Source: VRUE01 sp040508545
Lineage (GTDB): Bacteria > Actinomycetota > Thermoleophilia > Solirubrobacterales > 70-9
Reading direction: 5' to 3'
Assembly (NCBI GenBank): GCA_040508545.1
Contig: JBEVMR010000069.1
Location: 1 to 17,334 of the forward strand
Length of the DNA stretch: 17,334 nt
Shown: positions 1 through 6,883 of the stretch, piece by piece
Layout: each line of letters starts with the position of its first letter
How positions within the stretch are numbered: position 1 is the stretch's first letter
Position numbers and translations under genes: made by a program
The notes under the pieces: model-generated
The model's database searches: none
What the model saw: only the letters and a program-made list of their open reading frames with translations
What the model was told of the DNA's origin: nothing

Positions 1-2
1 CG

Positions 3-218
3 GGCGACACAACCGATGGTGGTCAGACCTCCGGGTCGACAGCCAATCTAGGAGTCAGCCCGTCGCCTTCCGAGAACCAACCGACCGGGTCGGACGCAGC
101 CGCCGACCGTGGGCCGACGATGACAGTGAGCGCCAATCTACAGGCAGCCAAGGCGCTGCCCGCTCGCTGCGAAGGCGATACTTCAGGCGTGAACCCGCGG
201 AGGCCCGTTTGCGCGTAG
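3..218 (+). CDS. possible C-terminal end of an unidentified protein (5' end outside window)
   Basis: Reading frame 3 is open from the window edge to a TAG at 216-218, about 71 residues. The peptide is rich in Gly, Ser, Thr, Pro and Asp, then ends in an Ala/Arg-rich stretch with two Cys, finishing PRRPVCA. It resembles a low-complexity tail of a secreted or surface protein, but I do not recognise a family. The tripeptide Ala-Asn-Leu occurs twice because the 9-mer GCCAATCTA is repeated at 42-50 and 132-140, exactly 90 nt apart and in frame. Third codon positions are GC-leaning, as in the neighbours. The stop lies 10 nt inside nadE, consistent with tight packing. The nadE frame is also open upstream to the edge, so reading-frame openness alone is weak evidence here. 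Confidence 0.33.
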   Translation, partial: GDTTDGGQTSGSTANLGVSPSPSENQPTGSDAAADRGPTMTVSANLQAAKALPARCEGDTSGVNPRRPVCA

Positions 219-1882
219 CCCTGGCCCAGATCAACCCGACTGTCGGCGATGTCGCGGGCAACGCGACCAAGATCGGGGAATGGATCGGCCGCGCCGAAGC
301 CGAGCGGGCGGACCTGGTCATCTTCCCCGAGCTCTGCCTGCCCGGCTACCCGGCCGAGGATCTCTACCTGAAGCGCCATTTCGTCGATGCCAATCGGGCC
401 GCGATCGAGGAGCTTGCCCGGGGCGTCGGCGATATCGCGGCCCTGGTCGGCTTTGCCGAGCCCGTTGCCGGCGGCGGTGATTACCGCCACGCCCACAACT
501 CGCTCGCCCTGCTTTCCGGTGGCGAGGTGAAGACGATCTACCGCAAGAACAGGCTGCCGAACTACTCGGTCTTCGACGAGCAGCGCTACTTCGTCCCGGG
601 GCGCGACGCGGCCACGGTCGAGGTCGCCGGGTCGAAGGTCGGCCTGACCGTCTGCGAGGACATCTGGGAGCAGGGACCGCCGGCCTCGCTCGAGGTGGAG
701 GAAGGCGCGGCGCTGATTGCCAACCCCTCCGGCTCCCCCTACCACCGCGGCAAGGGCCGGGAGCGGGAAGCGATGTTCGCCGAGCGCGCCCTTGCCTACG
801 GCGCCCACCTCGCCTTCTGCAACCTGGTCGGCGGCCAGGACGAACTGGTCTTCGACGGTCAGAGCTTCGTCGTCGACCCCAGCGGCGCGGTGATTGCCCG
901 CGCCGCCCAGTTCGAAGAGGAGCTGTTGATCTGCGAGATCCCCGCGAGCGGCGGCGCAGGGCTCGCCGAGCCGCTCCCCGACCTGGCGGAGGTCTATGGC
1001 GCCCTCGTCCTCGGGCTGCGTGACTACGTCGCCAAGAACGGGTTCCGCCATGTCGGCCTCGCGCTCTCGGGGGGAATCGACTCGGCCCTGGTCGCGTTGC
1101 TGGCCGCCGATGCGATCGGCGCCGCCAACGTCAGCTGCGTGGTCATGCCCTCTCCTCATTCCAGCGATGAAACCCAGGCCGACGCCCGAACTATCGCCGC
1201 CAACCTCGGCGCCGAGGGGCTCGAGATCCCGATCGACGCGGCGATGGACGCGTATGCCGATGCCCTGGCCGGCTCCTTTGGCGCTGACCGCGACGGCGCC
1301 GAAGCAGCCGAGGAGCCGCTGCCGCGCGACCCGACCCGACCCTCGGAGCCCGACCTCGCCGCCGAGAACATCCAGGCGCGGATCCGCGGCAACTTGATGA
1401 TGGCGCTCTCCAACCAGCACGGCTGGCTGGTGCTGACGACCGGCAACAAGAGCGAGATGTCGGTGGGCTACGCGACCCTCTATGGCGACATGGCGGGCGG
1501 CTTTGCCGCGATCAAGGACGTGCCGAAGACGCTCGTCTACGAGCTGGTCCGCTACCGCAACGAGAAAGCCGGGCGCGAGCTGATCCCCGCCTCAGTGCTG
1601 GAGCGTGAGCCCTCGGCGGAGCTGCGGCCGGACCAGCTCGACAGCGACAGCCTGCCGCCCTACGAGCTGCTCGACCGCGTGCTCGAGGCCTACGTGGAGC
1701 GCGACCTGGGGCGCGAGGAGATGGTCGCCGAGGGAATGCCGGGCGAGGTGGTCGACGAGGTCGTGCGGATGGTCGACCGCTCGGAGTACAAGCGACGCCA
1801 GGCGGCGCCGGGCATCCGGATCACGCCGCGGGCGTTCGGGCGGGACAGGCGTTTGCCGATCACCAACCGCTTCGGCGGTTAG
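209..1882 (+). CDS. nadE: glutamine-dependent NAD+ synthetase (two-domain NadE)
   Basis: Makes NAD+ from deamido-NAD+ with ATP, using ammonia released from glutamine; cytoplasmic, last step of NAD biosynthesis. The N-terminal nitrilase-type glutaminase domain (about 1-250) starts MRVALAQINP and shows the Glu-Lys-Cys triad: E41 in PELCLPGY, K113 in YRKNRLPNY and C149 in TVCEDIW. The C-terminal synthetase domain (about 265-557) carries the ATP P-loop SGGIDSAL at 287-294, ENIQARIRG at 386-394 and TTGNKSEMSVGY near 410-421. At 557 aa it is normal for the two-domain type. An acidic stretch at about 355-382, before ENIQAR, looks like a lineage-specific loop. The TTG start is chosen because GGAGG at 199-203 sits 5 nt upstream and the family N-terminus begins exactly there; the frame stays open further upstream but the peptide is not NadE-like. 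Its TAG overlaps the stop of the convergent thioesterase gene by 4 nt. Confidence 0.96.
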   Translation: MRVALAQINPTVGDVAGNATKIGEWIGRAEAERADLVIFPELCLPGYPAEDLYLKRHFVDANRAAIEELARGVGDIAALVGFAEPVAGGGDYRHAHNSLALLSGGEVKTIYRKNRLPNYSVFDEQRYFVPGRDAATVEVAGSKVGLTVCEDIWEQGPPASLEVEEGAALIANPSGSPYHRGKGREREAMFAERALAYGAHLAFCNLVGGQDELVFDGQSFVVDPSGAVIARAAQFEEELLICEIPASGGAGLAEPLPDLAEVYGALVLGLRDYVAKNGFRHVGLALSGGIDSALVALLAADAIGAANVSCVVMPSPHSSDETQADARTIAANLGAEGLEIPIDAAMDAYADALAGSFGADRDGAEAAEEPLPRDPTRPSEPDLAAENIQARIRGNLMMALSNQHGWLVLTTGNKSEMSVGYATLYGDMAGGFAAIKDVPKTLVYELVRYRNEKAGRELIPASVLEREPSAELRPDQLDSDSLPPYELLDRVLEAYVERDLGREEMVAEGMPGEVVDEVVRMVDRSEYKRRQAAPGIRITPRAFGRDRRLPITNRFGG

Positions 1883-2286
1883 TCGCGTTCAGGCAGCGGT
1901 CTGACGGCAATGGTCATTTGCGCGAGAGCGCAAAGTTTTTCGTCGGCGTTGACCACTTCGGCATCCCAGACCCAGGTCGTGCGACCGCGGTGGCGGGCCT
2001 GCGCCTTCACTTCGACGTAGCCCTCGGTGACCGGCCGCATGAAGCTGACGCTGATCGACTGCCCCATCGCCGCCATGCCGTCGTCGAGCACCGCGAGCGC
2101 GGTGGCTCGCGAGCAGACGCTCTCGATCAGCGACGACATCACACCCCCGTGCATCAGGCCGACGGGCTGGCGCAGCTCGTCGCGCGCGGGAACCCGCGCG
2201 CGGGCGTGGCCAGGGTCGTCGTCCAGCCACTCCGTGCCGATCAATGCGTCGAAGGGAGAGACCAGGCCGCGTGGGTCGTCCGCCAT
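1879..2286 (-). CDS. PaaI-family hotdog-fold thioesterase
   Basis: Predicted acyl-CoA thioesterase of the PaaI/YbgC-like hotdog superfamily, 135 aa and cytoplasmic. The hotdog signature is clear: GLMHGGVMSSLIES at about 43-56, with HGG at 46-48 and the probable catalytic acid E55 on the central helix. It is followed by beta-strand segments such as SISVSFMRPVTEGYVEVKAQ and a typical C-terminal AQMTIAVRP. Family members hydrolyse small acyl-CoA or aryl-acyl-CoA esters; no paa genes are nearby, so the substrate cannot be read from context. I chose ATG 2286, which gives MADDPRGL; an in-frame GTG at 2316 would add ten residues without family similarity. The 77 nt between this start and the divergent gene at 2364 must hold both promoters; I see no convincing -35/-10 pair there. 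Confidence 0.85.
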   Translation of the reverse strand: MADDPRGLVSPFDALIGTEWLDDDPGHARARVPARDELRQPVGLMHGGVMSSLIESVCSRATALAVLDDGMAAMGQSISVSFMRPVTEGYVEVKAQARHRGRTTWVWDAEVVNADEKLCALAQMTIAVRPLPERD

Positions 2287-2363
2287 CGGCGCGACCCTAC
2301 CGCCTGGGGCAGGCACCCTCGTACATCTGGCGTTAATGCGGGTCCCATAGTCTTCCGCGCGGG

Positions 2364-3224
2364 ATGGCCCTCAGCGATGACCAGAGAGCGCTGCTCCGGC
2401 TGCTCGCCAAGCGCGAGGACGGCTACGAGGACATCGCCGCGCTCAAGGGCCTCAGCGTCGAGCAGGTTCGAACCGAGGTAAAGGACGCCCTAGCCGAGCT
2501 GGACGCGACGGGCGAGGCCCCCGCTCCCGCGCCGGCCGCCAAGCCGCCTGAGCTCGGGCCACGGGCGCAGGCCAGCAAGCCGGCGCCCACGTCTCGGTCC
2601 CGCTCCCGCCCGCGCCCCTCGGTTCCGGCAGTGCCCGCCGAGCGCCGCCGCCTCCTCGTCCTGGCTGGGGGTGCGCTTGGCGTCGTCGCCGTCGTGCTGA
2701 TCGCGATCGCGCTCATCGGCGGCGACTCGGATTCGGGCGGCGAGAGCACGACCGTCTCGAACTCTGAACCGACCGCTGCCGAAAGCGACAAAGTCACTCA
2801 GGCTGTGCTCTCCGCAGCCGATGGCAGCGATGCGAGCGGCCGCGCCGTCTTCGGCCGGATCGGCAAAGAGGAAATCGTCCTCCAGCTGACGGCCGAGAAC
2901 CTCGAGCCGACCGACGAGGGTGAGTCCTACACCGTCTGGCTCTACCGCTCGCCCAAACTCTCGCTGCGGGTCGGCAGCGCTCCGGTGAGCGACGAGGGCC
3001 GCCTCGGCGCCCAATTCCCGATCCCAGCCGAACTGCTTGCCTATATCGCCGGCGGCGCCTTCGATCAGATCTACGTCTCCCGCCTCGACAACGCTGCCTA
3101 CAAGCAAGAGGTCGCGCGCGCAAAAGCGAATAAATCGCTGCCGCGCTACTCGGGCGAAACGATCCTGACCGGCGAGATAACGGGCCCGATCGCGAAAGCG
3201 GCAGCCCAGGCCGAAGGCGGCTAG
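2364..3224 (+). CDS. single-pass membrane protein with N-terminal HTH-like domain and C-terminal extracytoplasmic domain
   Basis: 286 aa in three parts. Residues 4-47 form a sigma-70 region 4-like or MarR-like three-helix segment (MALSDDQRALLRLL..., then YEDIAALKGLSVEQVRTEV). Residues 50-95 are a Pro/Ala/Arg-rich linker. Residues 97-119 are one hydrophobic membrane span preceded by positive charges (ERRR), so the HTH should be cytoplasmic and the rest outside. Residues 140-286 form a soluble domain with SYTVWLYRSP at 189-198, which recalls the extracytoplasmic domain of RskA-type anti-sigma K factors (an anti-sigma-K-like fold in which a WL.RSP-type strand is common). I infer a membrane-anchored regulator or envelope sensor; no sigma gene adjoins it. 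The start is the ATG preceded only by weak GCGCGGG. Its TAG shares the palindrome CTAG with the stop of the convergent oxidase gene. Confidence 0.72.
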   Translation: MALSDDQRALLRLLAKREDGYEDIAALKGLSVEQVRTEVKDALAELDATGEAPAPAPAAKPPELGPRAQASKPAPTSRSRSRPRPSVPAVPAERRRLLVLAGGALGVVAVVLIAIALIGGDSDSGGESTTVSNSEPTAAESDKVTQAVLSAADGSDASGRAVFGRIGKEEIVLQLTAENLEPTDEGESYTVWLYRSPKLSLRVGSAPVSDEGRLGAQFPIPAELLAYIAGGAFDQIYVSRLDNAAYKQEVARAKANKSLPRYSGETILTGEITGPIAKAAAQAEGG

Positions 3225-4855
3225 TCCCCCGGGATCAGCTTGCCTGGATTCATAATCCCGGCCGGATCCAACGTTTCCTTCATCGCCCGCAGCGCCTCGA
3301 TCCCCAACTCCCCCACCTCAGCCTTCATGTATGGGGCGTGATCGCGGCCGACGGCGTGGTGGTGGGTGATCGTGCCGCTGCTGGCGACGATCGCCTCGCA
3401 GGCGGCGCGCTTGACGGTCCGCCACTGCTCGATCTCCTCGCCGTGCCGGGCGCGGGAGATGAAGGTGAAGTAGAGCGAGGCACCGTCCGCGTAGGCGTGG
3501 GAGAGATGGCAGAAGACCAGCCCGGGAGTTCCCTGGGCGCCGAGCGCGGCGCGGATCGCATTGCCGACCGCCGTGTAGAGCTCCCTCAGCCGCGACCAGG
3601 TGTGCGAGGTCTCCAGCGTCTCCACCATCGCTCCCATGCCCATCAGCGTGTCGCGCAGATAGGGGCCCTGATAGCGGCCGTGCTCCCAGGAGCGCCCGGC
3701 GGCTTGCCCGAGGTAGGCGGCGCCGCCTCGGCGCAGGGCGCGAACGGTCAGAGCGCGGCGGCGGGCGACTGACTCCTCGTCTCCCTCGAAGCCGACCACG
3801 ACCAGGGCGCCCCCTCGCCGTTTGCGCAGGCCGAGGTAGCCGCCGAAGAGCGTCCCCGCTGCGCCACGCGGGCCGGAGAGCGCCAGCGAGACCTCCGTCT
3901 CCTCCTCGTCGGAGATGCGGATCACGTCGGGCAGGCCAGGCCCCTGGGCCAGCGCCCGCACGATCTCGGCGCCTGACTCGAAGCTCTCGGCCATCCACGC
4001 CTCGTAGCGGCGCTGCCGCGGCTGCGGGCGGACCCGCACGGTTACCTCGGGGATGACTCCGAAGGCGCCCTCGGAGCCGACGACGAGCTCGCGCAGCGAC
4101 GGCCCTGCGGCCGTGTGCGGGGTCTCGAGCGTGCTCAGCTCGCCGGCCGGGGCGGTCAGGCGGACGGCGGTCACCAGGTCGTCGAAGCGGCCGTAGCCGC
4201 TCGAGGCCTGGCCGGCTGAGCGCGTCGCCGCAAAGCCGCCGATCGTCGCGTACTCGAAGGACTGCGGGTAGTGGCCGAGGACGACTCCCGCGGCGCCCAG
4301 TGCGGCTTCTGCCTCGGGCCCGCGTAGGCCGGCGCCGAGGCGGGCGGTGAGCGAACGATGGTCGACCTCGACCTCGCGCAGGCGGCCGAGGTCGAGGCTG
4401 ACGAGGCGTCCGTGCGACCCGCACAGCGGCTCGACCCCGCCGACCACGCTGGTGCCGCCGCCGAAGGGCACGACCGCGACCCCCTCCGCGGCGCAGACCT
4501 CGAGGACGCGGCGAACGGCGTCGGCGTCGGCCGGCAGCAGCACGGCGTCCGGCGCGGCCTCGAGCCGGCCGCCCCGCAGCCGCGCCAGGTCGGCGTAGCC
4601 GCAGCCGGTCGCGTGGCGGACGCGGTCCTCCGTGCTGTCGAAGACGTTGGACTCGCCGACGGCGTCGATCAGCGCCTGCGGCAGCGGCTCGGCTTCGGGG
4701 AGCTCGAAGCGGTCGAGCTCAGCCGCCAGCGGCCAGGGCTCCAGGTCCCCGATCCGCTCACGCAGAACCGCCAGCGCCTCGCCGTCGAGCTCCGGCTCGA
4801 TCGCCGGGTCCCCCCACCCCCACCACTTCGAGTCTCGTCGTGGCCCCTGCATCAC
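3221..4855 (-). CDS. FAD-binding oxidoreductase, alkylglycerone-phosphate synthase-like
   Basis: 544 aa vanillyl-alcohol-oxidase/PCMH-type flavoprotein closest in layout to alkyldihydroxyacetonephosphate synthase (AGPS), which replaces the acyl chain of acyl-DHAP by a fatty alcohol to start ether-lipid synthesis. AGPS-like hallmarks: N-terminal RRDSKWWGWGDP; FAD pyrophosphate loop VPFGGGTSVVGGVEP at about 129-143; GHYPQSFEYATIGGFAATRSAGQ at about 194-216, then GYGRFDDLV; SHAYADGASLYFTF near 452-465, whose Tyr matches the position of the AGPS active-site Tyr; the His triplet HHH at 498-500; and C-terminal DPAGIMNPGKL. A generic glycolate/lactate-oxidase-like role remains possible because bacterial members are poorly characterised. 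Start: GTG 4855 is immediately followed by ATG 4852 (GTGATG) and overlaps the TGA of the SRPBCC gene, with no clear Shine-Dalgarno, so translational coupling is likely. It is the last gene of the 6835-3221 operon. Confidence 0.82.
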   Translation of the reverse strand: MMQGPRRDSKWWGWGDPAIEPELDGEALAVLRERIGDLEPWPLAAELDRFELPEAEPLPQALIDAVGESNVFDSTEDRVRHATGCGYADLARLRGGRLEAAPDAVLLPADADAVRRVLEVCAAEGVAVVPFGGGTSVVGGVEPLCGSHGRLVSLDLGRLREVEVDHRSLTARLGAGLRGPEAEAALGAAGVVLGHYPQSFEYATIGGFAATRSAGQASSGYGRFDDLVTAVRLTAPAGELSTLETPHTAAGPSLRELVVGSEGAFGVIPEVTVRVRPQPRQRRYEAWMAESFESGAEIVRALAQGPGLPDVIRISDEEETEVSLALSGPRGAAGTLFGGYLGLRKRRGGALVVVGFEGDEESVARRRALTVRALRRGGAAYLGQAAGRSWEHGRYQGPYLRDTLMGMGAMVETLETSHTWSRLRELYTAVGNAIRAALGAQGTPGLVFCHLSHAYADGASLYFTFISRARHGEEIEQWRTVKRAACEAIVASSGTITHHHAVGRDHAPYMKAEVGELGIEALRAMKETLDPAGIMNPGKLIPGD

Positions 4856-5304
4856 GTCAGCGCCGCTTCGATCCCGTCGAGGGCGGCGTCGAGGATCTTT
4901 CGCTGGCCGCCGCGCATCATCGGGGAGCCTAGCCGCGACATGCCGCGCAGCTTCTGCTCGGAGGCGAGGCTGACCTCGGTGGCCTCCCCCTTCTCGCGCA
5001 GGCCGATCTCGACCACCGAGCGGCGCAGGTGCCGCTCGAATGGGCTGCCGGCGAGCTGCTGCTCCCAGACGTAGCGCTCGCCCTCGGCGGCGCTGAGGCA
5101 GCGGTAGTCGGCGCGAACGCCGCGCCCCTCAGCGGTCTCCAGGACCTTGGTCCACTGGCTGCGCTTGCCGCCCGGCTTGCGGTCGACGCTCTCGACCCGG
5201 CTCGTCCGCGGCCACCAGCGGGGCAGGCTGTAGGGGTCGGAGACGAACTCCCAGACGTCGGACACGGGCGCGGCGATCGTCCGTCGGCGGGTTACGCGGG
5301 GCAC
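4852..5304 (-). CDS. SRPBCC-family (START/polyketide-cyclase-like) ligand-binding protein
   Basis: 150 aa. The N-terminus (RRRTIAAPVSDVWEFVSDPYSLPRWWP, residues 6-32) is the classic start of the SRPBCC/Polyketide_cyc2 fold: beta-strand, 'aP...vw....dp...wWp'. Alternating strands follow and a C-terminal amphipathic helix (KILDAALDGIEAAL) closes the helix-grip pocket. These proteins bind hydrophobic ligands; the exact ligand is not visible. The gene ends 12 nt after nothing but its own frame: its start (GTG 5304) is 12 nt downstream of the regulator's stop, and its TGA overlaps the start of the AGPS-like gene. Coupling to a putative lipid enzyme suggests a lipid or lipid-precursor ligand; this is inference only. 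Confidence 0.78.
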   Translation of the reverse strand: MPRVTRRRTIAAPVSDVWEFVSDPYSLPRWWPRTSRVESVDRKPGGKRSQWTKVLETAEGRGVRADYRCLSAAEGERYVWEQQLAGSPFERHLRRSVVEIGLREKGEATEVSLASEQKLRGMSRLGSPMMRGGQRKILDAALDGIEAALT

Positions 5305-5316
5305 TGGCGCGGCCGT

Positions 5317-6066
5317 CTAGTCGCCGGCCAGCCGCCGCAGGTCCCTGACCAGCAGCAGGTGCTTGAGATGGCTGACCGTCGCTGCCAGGCTCTCGAGGCT
5401 CTCCAGGGCCTCCTTGCGCCGCTCCGGGTTGCGCGAGCGCAGCGAGGGGCCGAGCAGCGCTTCGAGCAGGTTGGCCTCGCGATCGGCGGAGGAGCGGAAG
5501 ACGCGCAGGTTGCGAGCGCCGACGCCGACCCGGGAGAGCTCGTTGGCGGTGCGGACTATCTCCCTGTCGGTCTCGTCGTAGACCGTCTTGCCGTCCCGTT
5601 TCTCGGGTTGGACGATGCCGAAGTTCTCCAGCTCGGAGATCAGCTCCGTCCGGGCGCCGGTCTCCTCGATCACCTCGTCCAGGCTCAGGTAAGCGCTCGA
5701 GGTGTTGACGAGGATCGCCCGGCGCACGGCGCCGGCGGCCGGCCGGCGGTCGGTGCCGGAGCTGTTGCCGCCGAGGTCGATGTCGCCGCCCGCGGCGAGC
5801 TCCTGGCGGATCACCCGCAGGGGCAGGAACTCATCGCGCTGCAGGCGCAGGATCGTGCGCAGCCGCTCGACGTCGGACTGGCTGTAGAGGCGGTAGCCGC
5901 CCTGCGTGCGCCGCGGCGTCAGCAGCTTCTGGTCCTCGAGGTAGCGGATCTTCGAGATCGAGATGTCGTCGAACTCGTTCTCGAGGATCTTGCAGACGGC
6001 GCCGATCGTCAGCGCCTTGCGCGGCCGTGAGTCACGCTGGCGGGTCTGTTGCTCGGAGACTGCCAC
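5317..6066 (-). CDS. ftsR: MerR-family transcriptional regulator, FtsR/Rv1828-like
   Basis: 249 aa cytoplasmic DNA-binding protein. The N-terminal winged helix (about 19-90) contains ALTIGAVCKILENEF, then SKIRYLEDQKLLTPRR and GYRLYS, the pattern of the actinobacterial Rv1828/FtsR subfamily rather than metal-sensing MerR proteins; no metal-binding Cys cluster is present. A helical C-terminal region (about 118-249) is probably for dimerisation and effector binding. In Corynebacterium FtsR is reported to activate ftsZ. Immediate linkage downstream of a GarA-type FHA gene matches the mycobacterial Rv1827-Rv1828 order, which strongly supports the assignment. The start is GTG 6066: AAGGAG at 6071-6076 lies 4 nt upstream and overlaps the TAA of the FHA gene, so the two are likely coupled. 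Confidence 0.88.
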   Translation of the reverse strand: MAVSEQQTRQRDSRPRKALTIGAVCKILENEFDDISISKIRYLEDQKLLTPRRTQGGYRLYSQSDVERLRTILRLQRDEFLPLRVIRQELAAGGDIDLGGNSSGTDRRPAAGAVRRAILVNTSSAYLSLDEVIEETGARTELISELENFGIVQPEKRDGKTVYDETDREIVRTANELSRVGVGARNLRVFRSSADREANLLEALLGPSLRSRNPERRKEALESLESLAATVSHLKHLLLVRDLRRLAGD

Positions 6067-6074
6067 GATGCTCC

Positions 6075-6548
6075 TTACTTCTCCAGGTAGCTCAGCTTGT
6101 ACTTGCCGACCTGGATCTCGTCGCCGTCGGCGAGCCGGTGCGACTCGATCCGGCGGCGGTTGACGTAGGTCCCGTTGAGCGATCCGAGGTCGTCGATGTA
6201 GAGGTCGTCGCGGCGCCGGACCAGAAGCGCGTGGTTGCGCGAGACGGTGACGTCGTCGAGGAAGACGCCGGCATCGGGGCTGCGGCCGATGCTGATCCGG
6301 TCCTCGGTCACGGTAAAGCTCTCCCCCGCCCGGCCGCCGCCGGCGCGGATGACCAGCGCCGCACCGCTCGCCTCGACGACCTGGTCGATGTCGATCGGCT
6401 GCATCTCACCGGTGTCGTCGACCGTGTAGGTCATCGTCGTCGGCTCGTCCTCGCCGTCTTTCGGCCCGCCGAGGTAGGCGCCGCACTTCTGGCAGTAGTT
6501 CGCCCCCTCCGGGTTGACGATGCCGCACTCCGGACAGTGGATTGCCAT
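6075..6548 (-). CDS. garA: FHA-domain protein, GarA/OdhI-like, with N-terminal zinc ribbon
   Basis: 157 aa cytoplasmic phosphothreonine-binding protein. Residues 5-22 form a zinc ribbon (C5-P-E-C8 and C19-Q-K-C22). Residues 35-42 hold a Thr-rich acidic segment (DEPTTMTYT). The FHA domain (about 62-157) shows GR 88-89, SRNH 103-106 and SLNGTYVN around 123-130, and is very close to mycobacterial GarA (FLDDVTVSR.H, GSLNGTYVN, ANGDE/ADGDE.Q.GK). GarA is phosphorylated by PknB-type kinases on a Thr in an N-terminal ETTSVF segment, and then controls 2-oxoglutarate and glutamate metabolism; the TT pair here is the candidate site. The zinc ribbon is extra relative to GarA. Start: ATG 6548 is preferred over the adjacent GTG 6551 because GGAGG lies 5 nt upstream of the ATG but only 2 nt from the GTG. 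The preceding gene's stop is 14 nt away. Confidence 0.9.
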   Translation of the reverse strand: MAIHCPECGIVNPEGANYCQKCGAYLGGPKDGEDEPTTMTYTVDDTGEMQPIDIDQVVEASGAALVIRAGGGRAGESFTVTEDRISIGRSPDAGVFLDDVTVSRNHALLVRRRDDLYIDDLGSLNGTYVNRRRIESHRLADGDEIQVGKYKLSYLEK

Positions 6549-6562
6549 CACGCCCTCCGGCC

Positions 6563-6835
6563 TCAGGCGGCCGCGTCGTCCTCCGGCGGGCTCTGCTGCG
6601 CCTTGCCCGCGAGGATGTCGGTCAGCTGGGCGACGTCGTCGCCGGAGATCAGCGAGTCGCCGCTTTCGCGTTTCTGCCGCAGCCGGTTGACCAGCTCGGC
6701 GCGCAGGATGTCGATCTTGCCGTGCAGGACCCGGCGTTTGTAGGAGATCTCGTTCTCCTCGCTGGTGAGCTTGTCGATCAGGTCCTTCAGCTCTTCGTCG
6801 CTGAGCGAACCGAGATCGGGAAAGGTGTCCTCCAT
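6563..6835 (-). CDS. rsiG: RsiG-like c-di-GMP-responsive anti-sigma factor (single-motif type)
   Basis: 90 aa, predicted to be mostly a helical hairpin: LSDEELKDLIDKLTSEE, then a helix ISYKRRVLHGKIDILRAEL, then a C-terminal helix and an acidic tail. RsiG of Streptomyces holds the sporulation sigma factor WhiG when loaded with c-di-GMP, through the motif E-x3-S-x2-R-x3-Q-x3-D. Here the residues E27, S31, R34, H38 and D42 match that spacing exactly, with Gln replaced by His. Only one copy is present, as described for deep-branching actinobacteria where RsiG works as a homodimer. No whiG is in the window. It is the first gene of the operon: ATG 6835 follows AAGGAG at 6840-6845, about 40 nt after the predicted transcription start. 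A generic coiled-coil protein is the alternative, but the five-residue spacing match is hard to dismiss. Confidence 0.8.
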   Translation of the reverse strand: MEDTFPDLGSLSDEELKDLIDKLTSEENEISYKRRVLHGKIDILRAELVNRLRQKRESGDSLISGDDVAQLTDILAGKAQQSPPEDDAAA

Positions 6836-6839
6836 CTCG

Positions 6840-6845
6840 CTCCTT
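6840..6845 (-). promoter_or_regulatory. ribosome binding site of the rsiG-like gene
   Basis: AAGGAG on the minus strand, 4 nt before ATG 6835. It is the clearest Shine-Dalgarno in this operon and fixes the start. Confidence 0.7.
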
Positions 6846-6851
6846 GATTGA

Positions 6852-6866
6852 GGAGGCTTCGCCTCC
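6852..6866 (-). repeat. short GC hairpin in the 5' leader of the rsiG-like operon
   Basis: GGAGGC-gaa-GCCTCC on the minus strand: a perfect 6-bp stem with a 3-nt loop, lying between the predicted promoter and the Shine-Dalgarno. There is no T-run after it, so it is not a standard terminator. One stem arm is itself GGAGG-like. Confidence 0.45.
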
Positions 6867-6883
6867 GGTGGCCGCTGCCAGGG

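Noticed and set aside
23..1420. 465-codon open frame on the minus strand opposite nadE
   Set aside because: It lies wholly antisense to a clear NadE and its peptide has no domain; long antisense frames are expected in GC-rich coding DNA.
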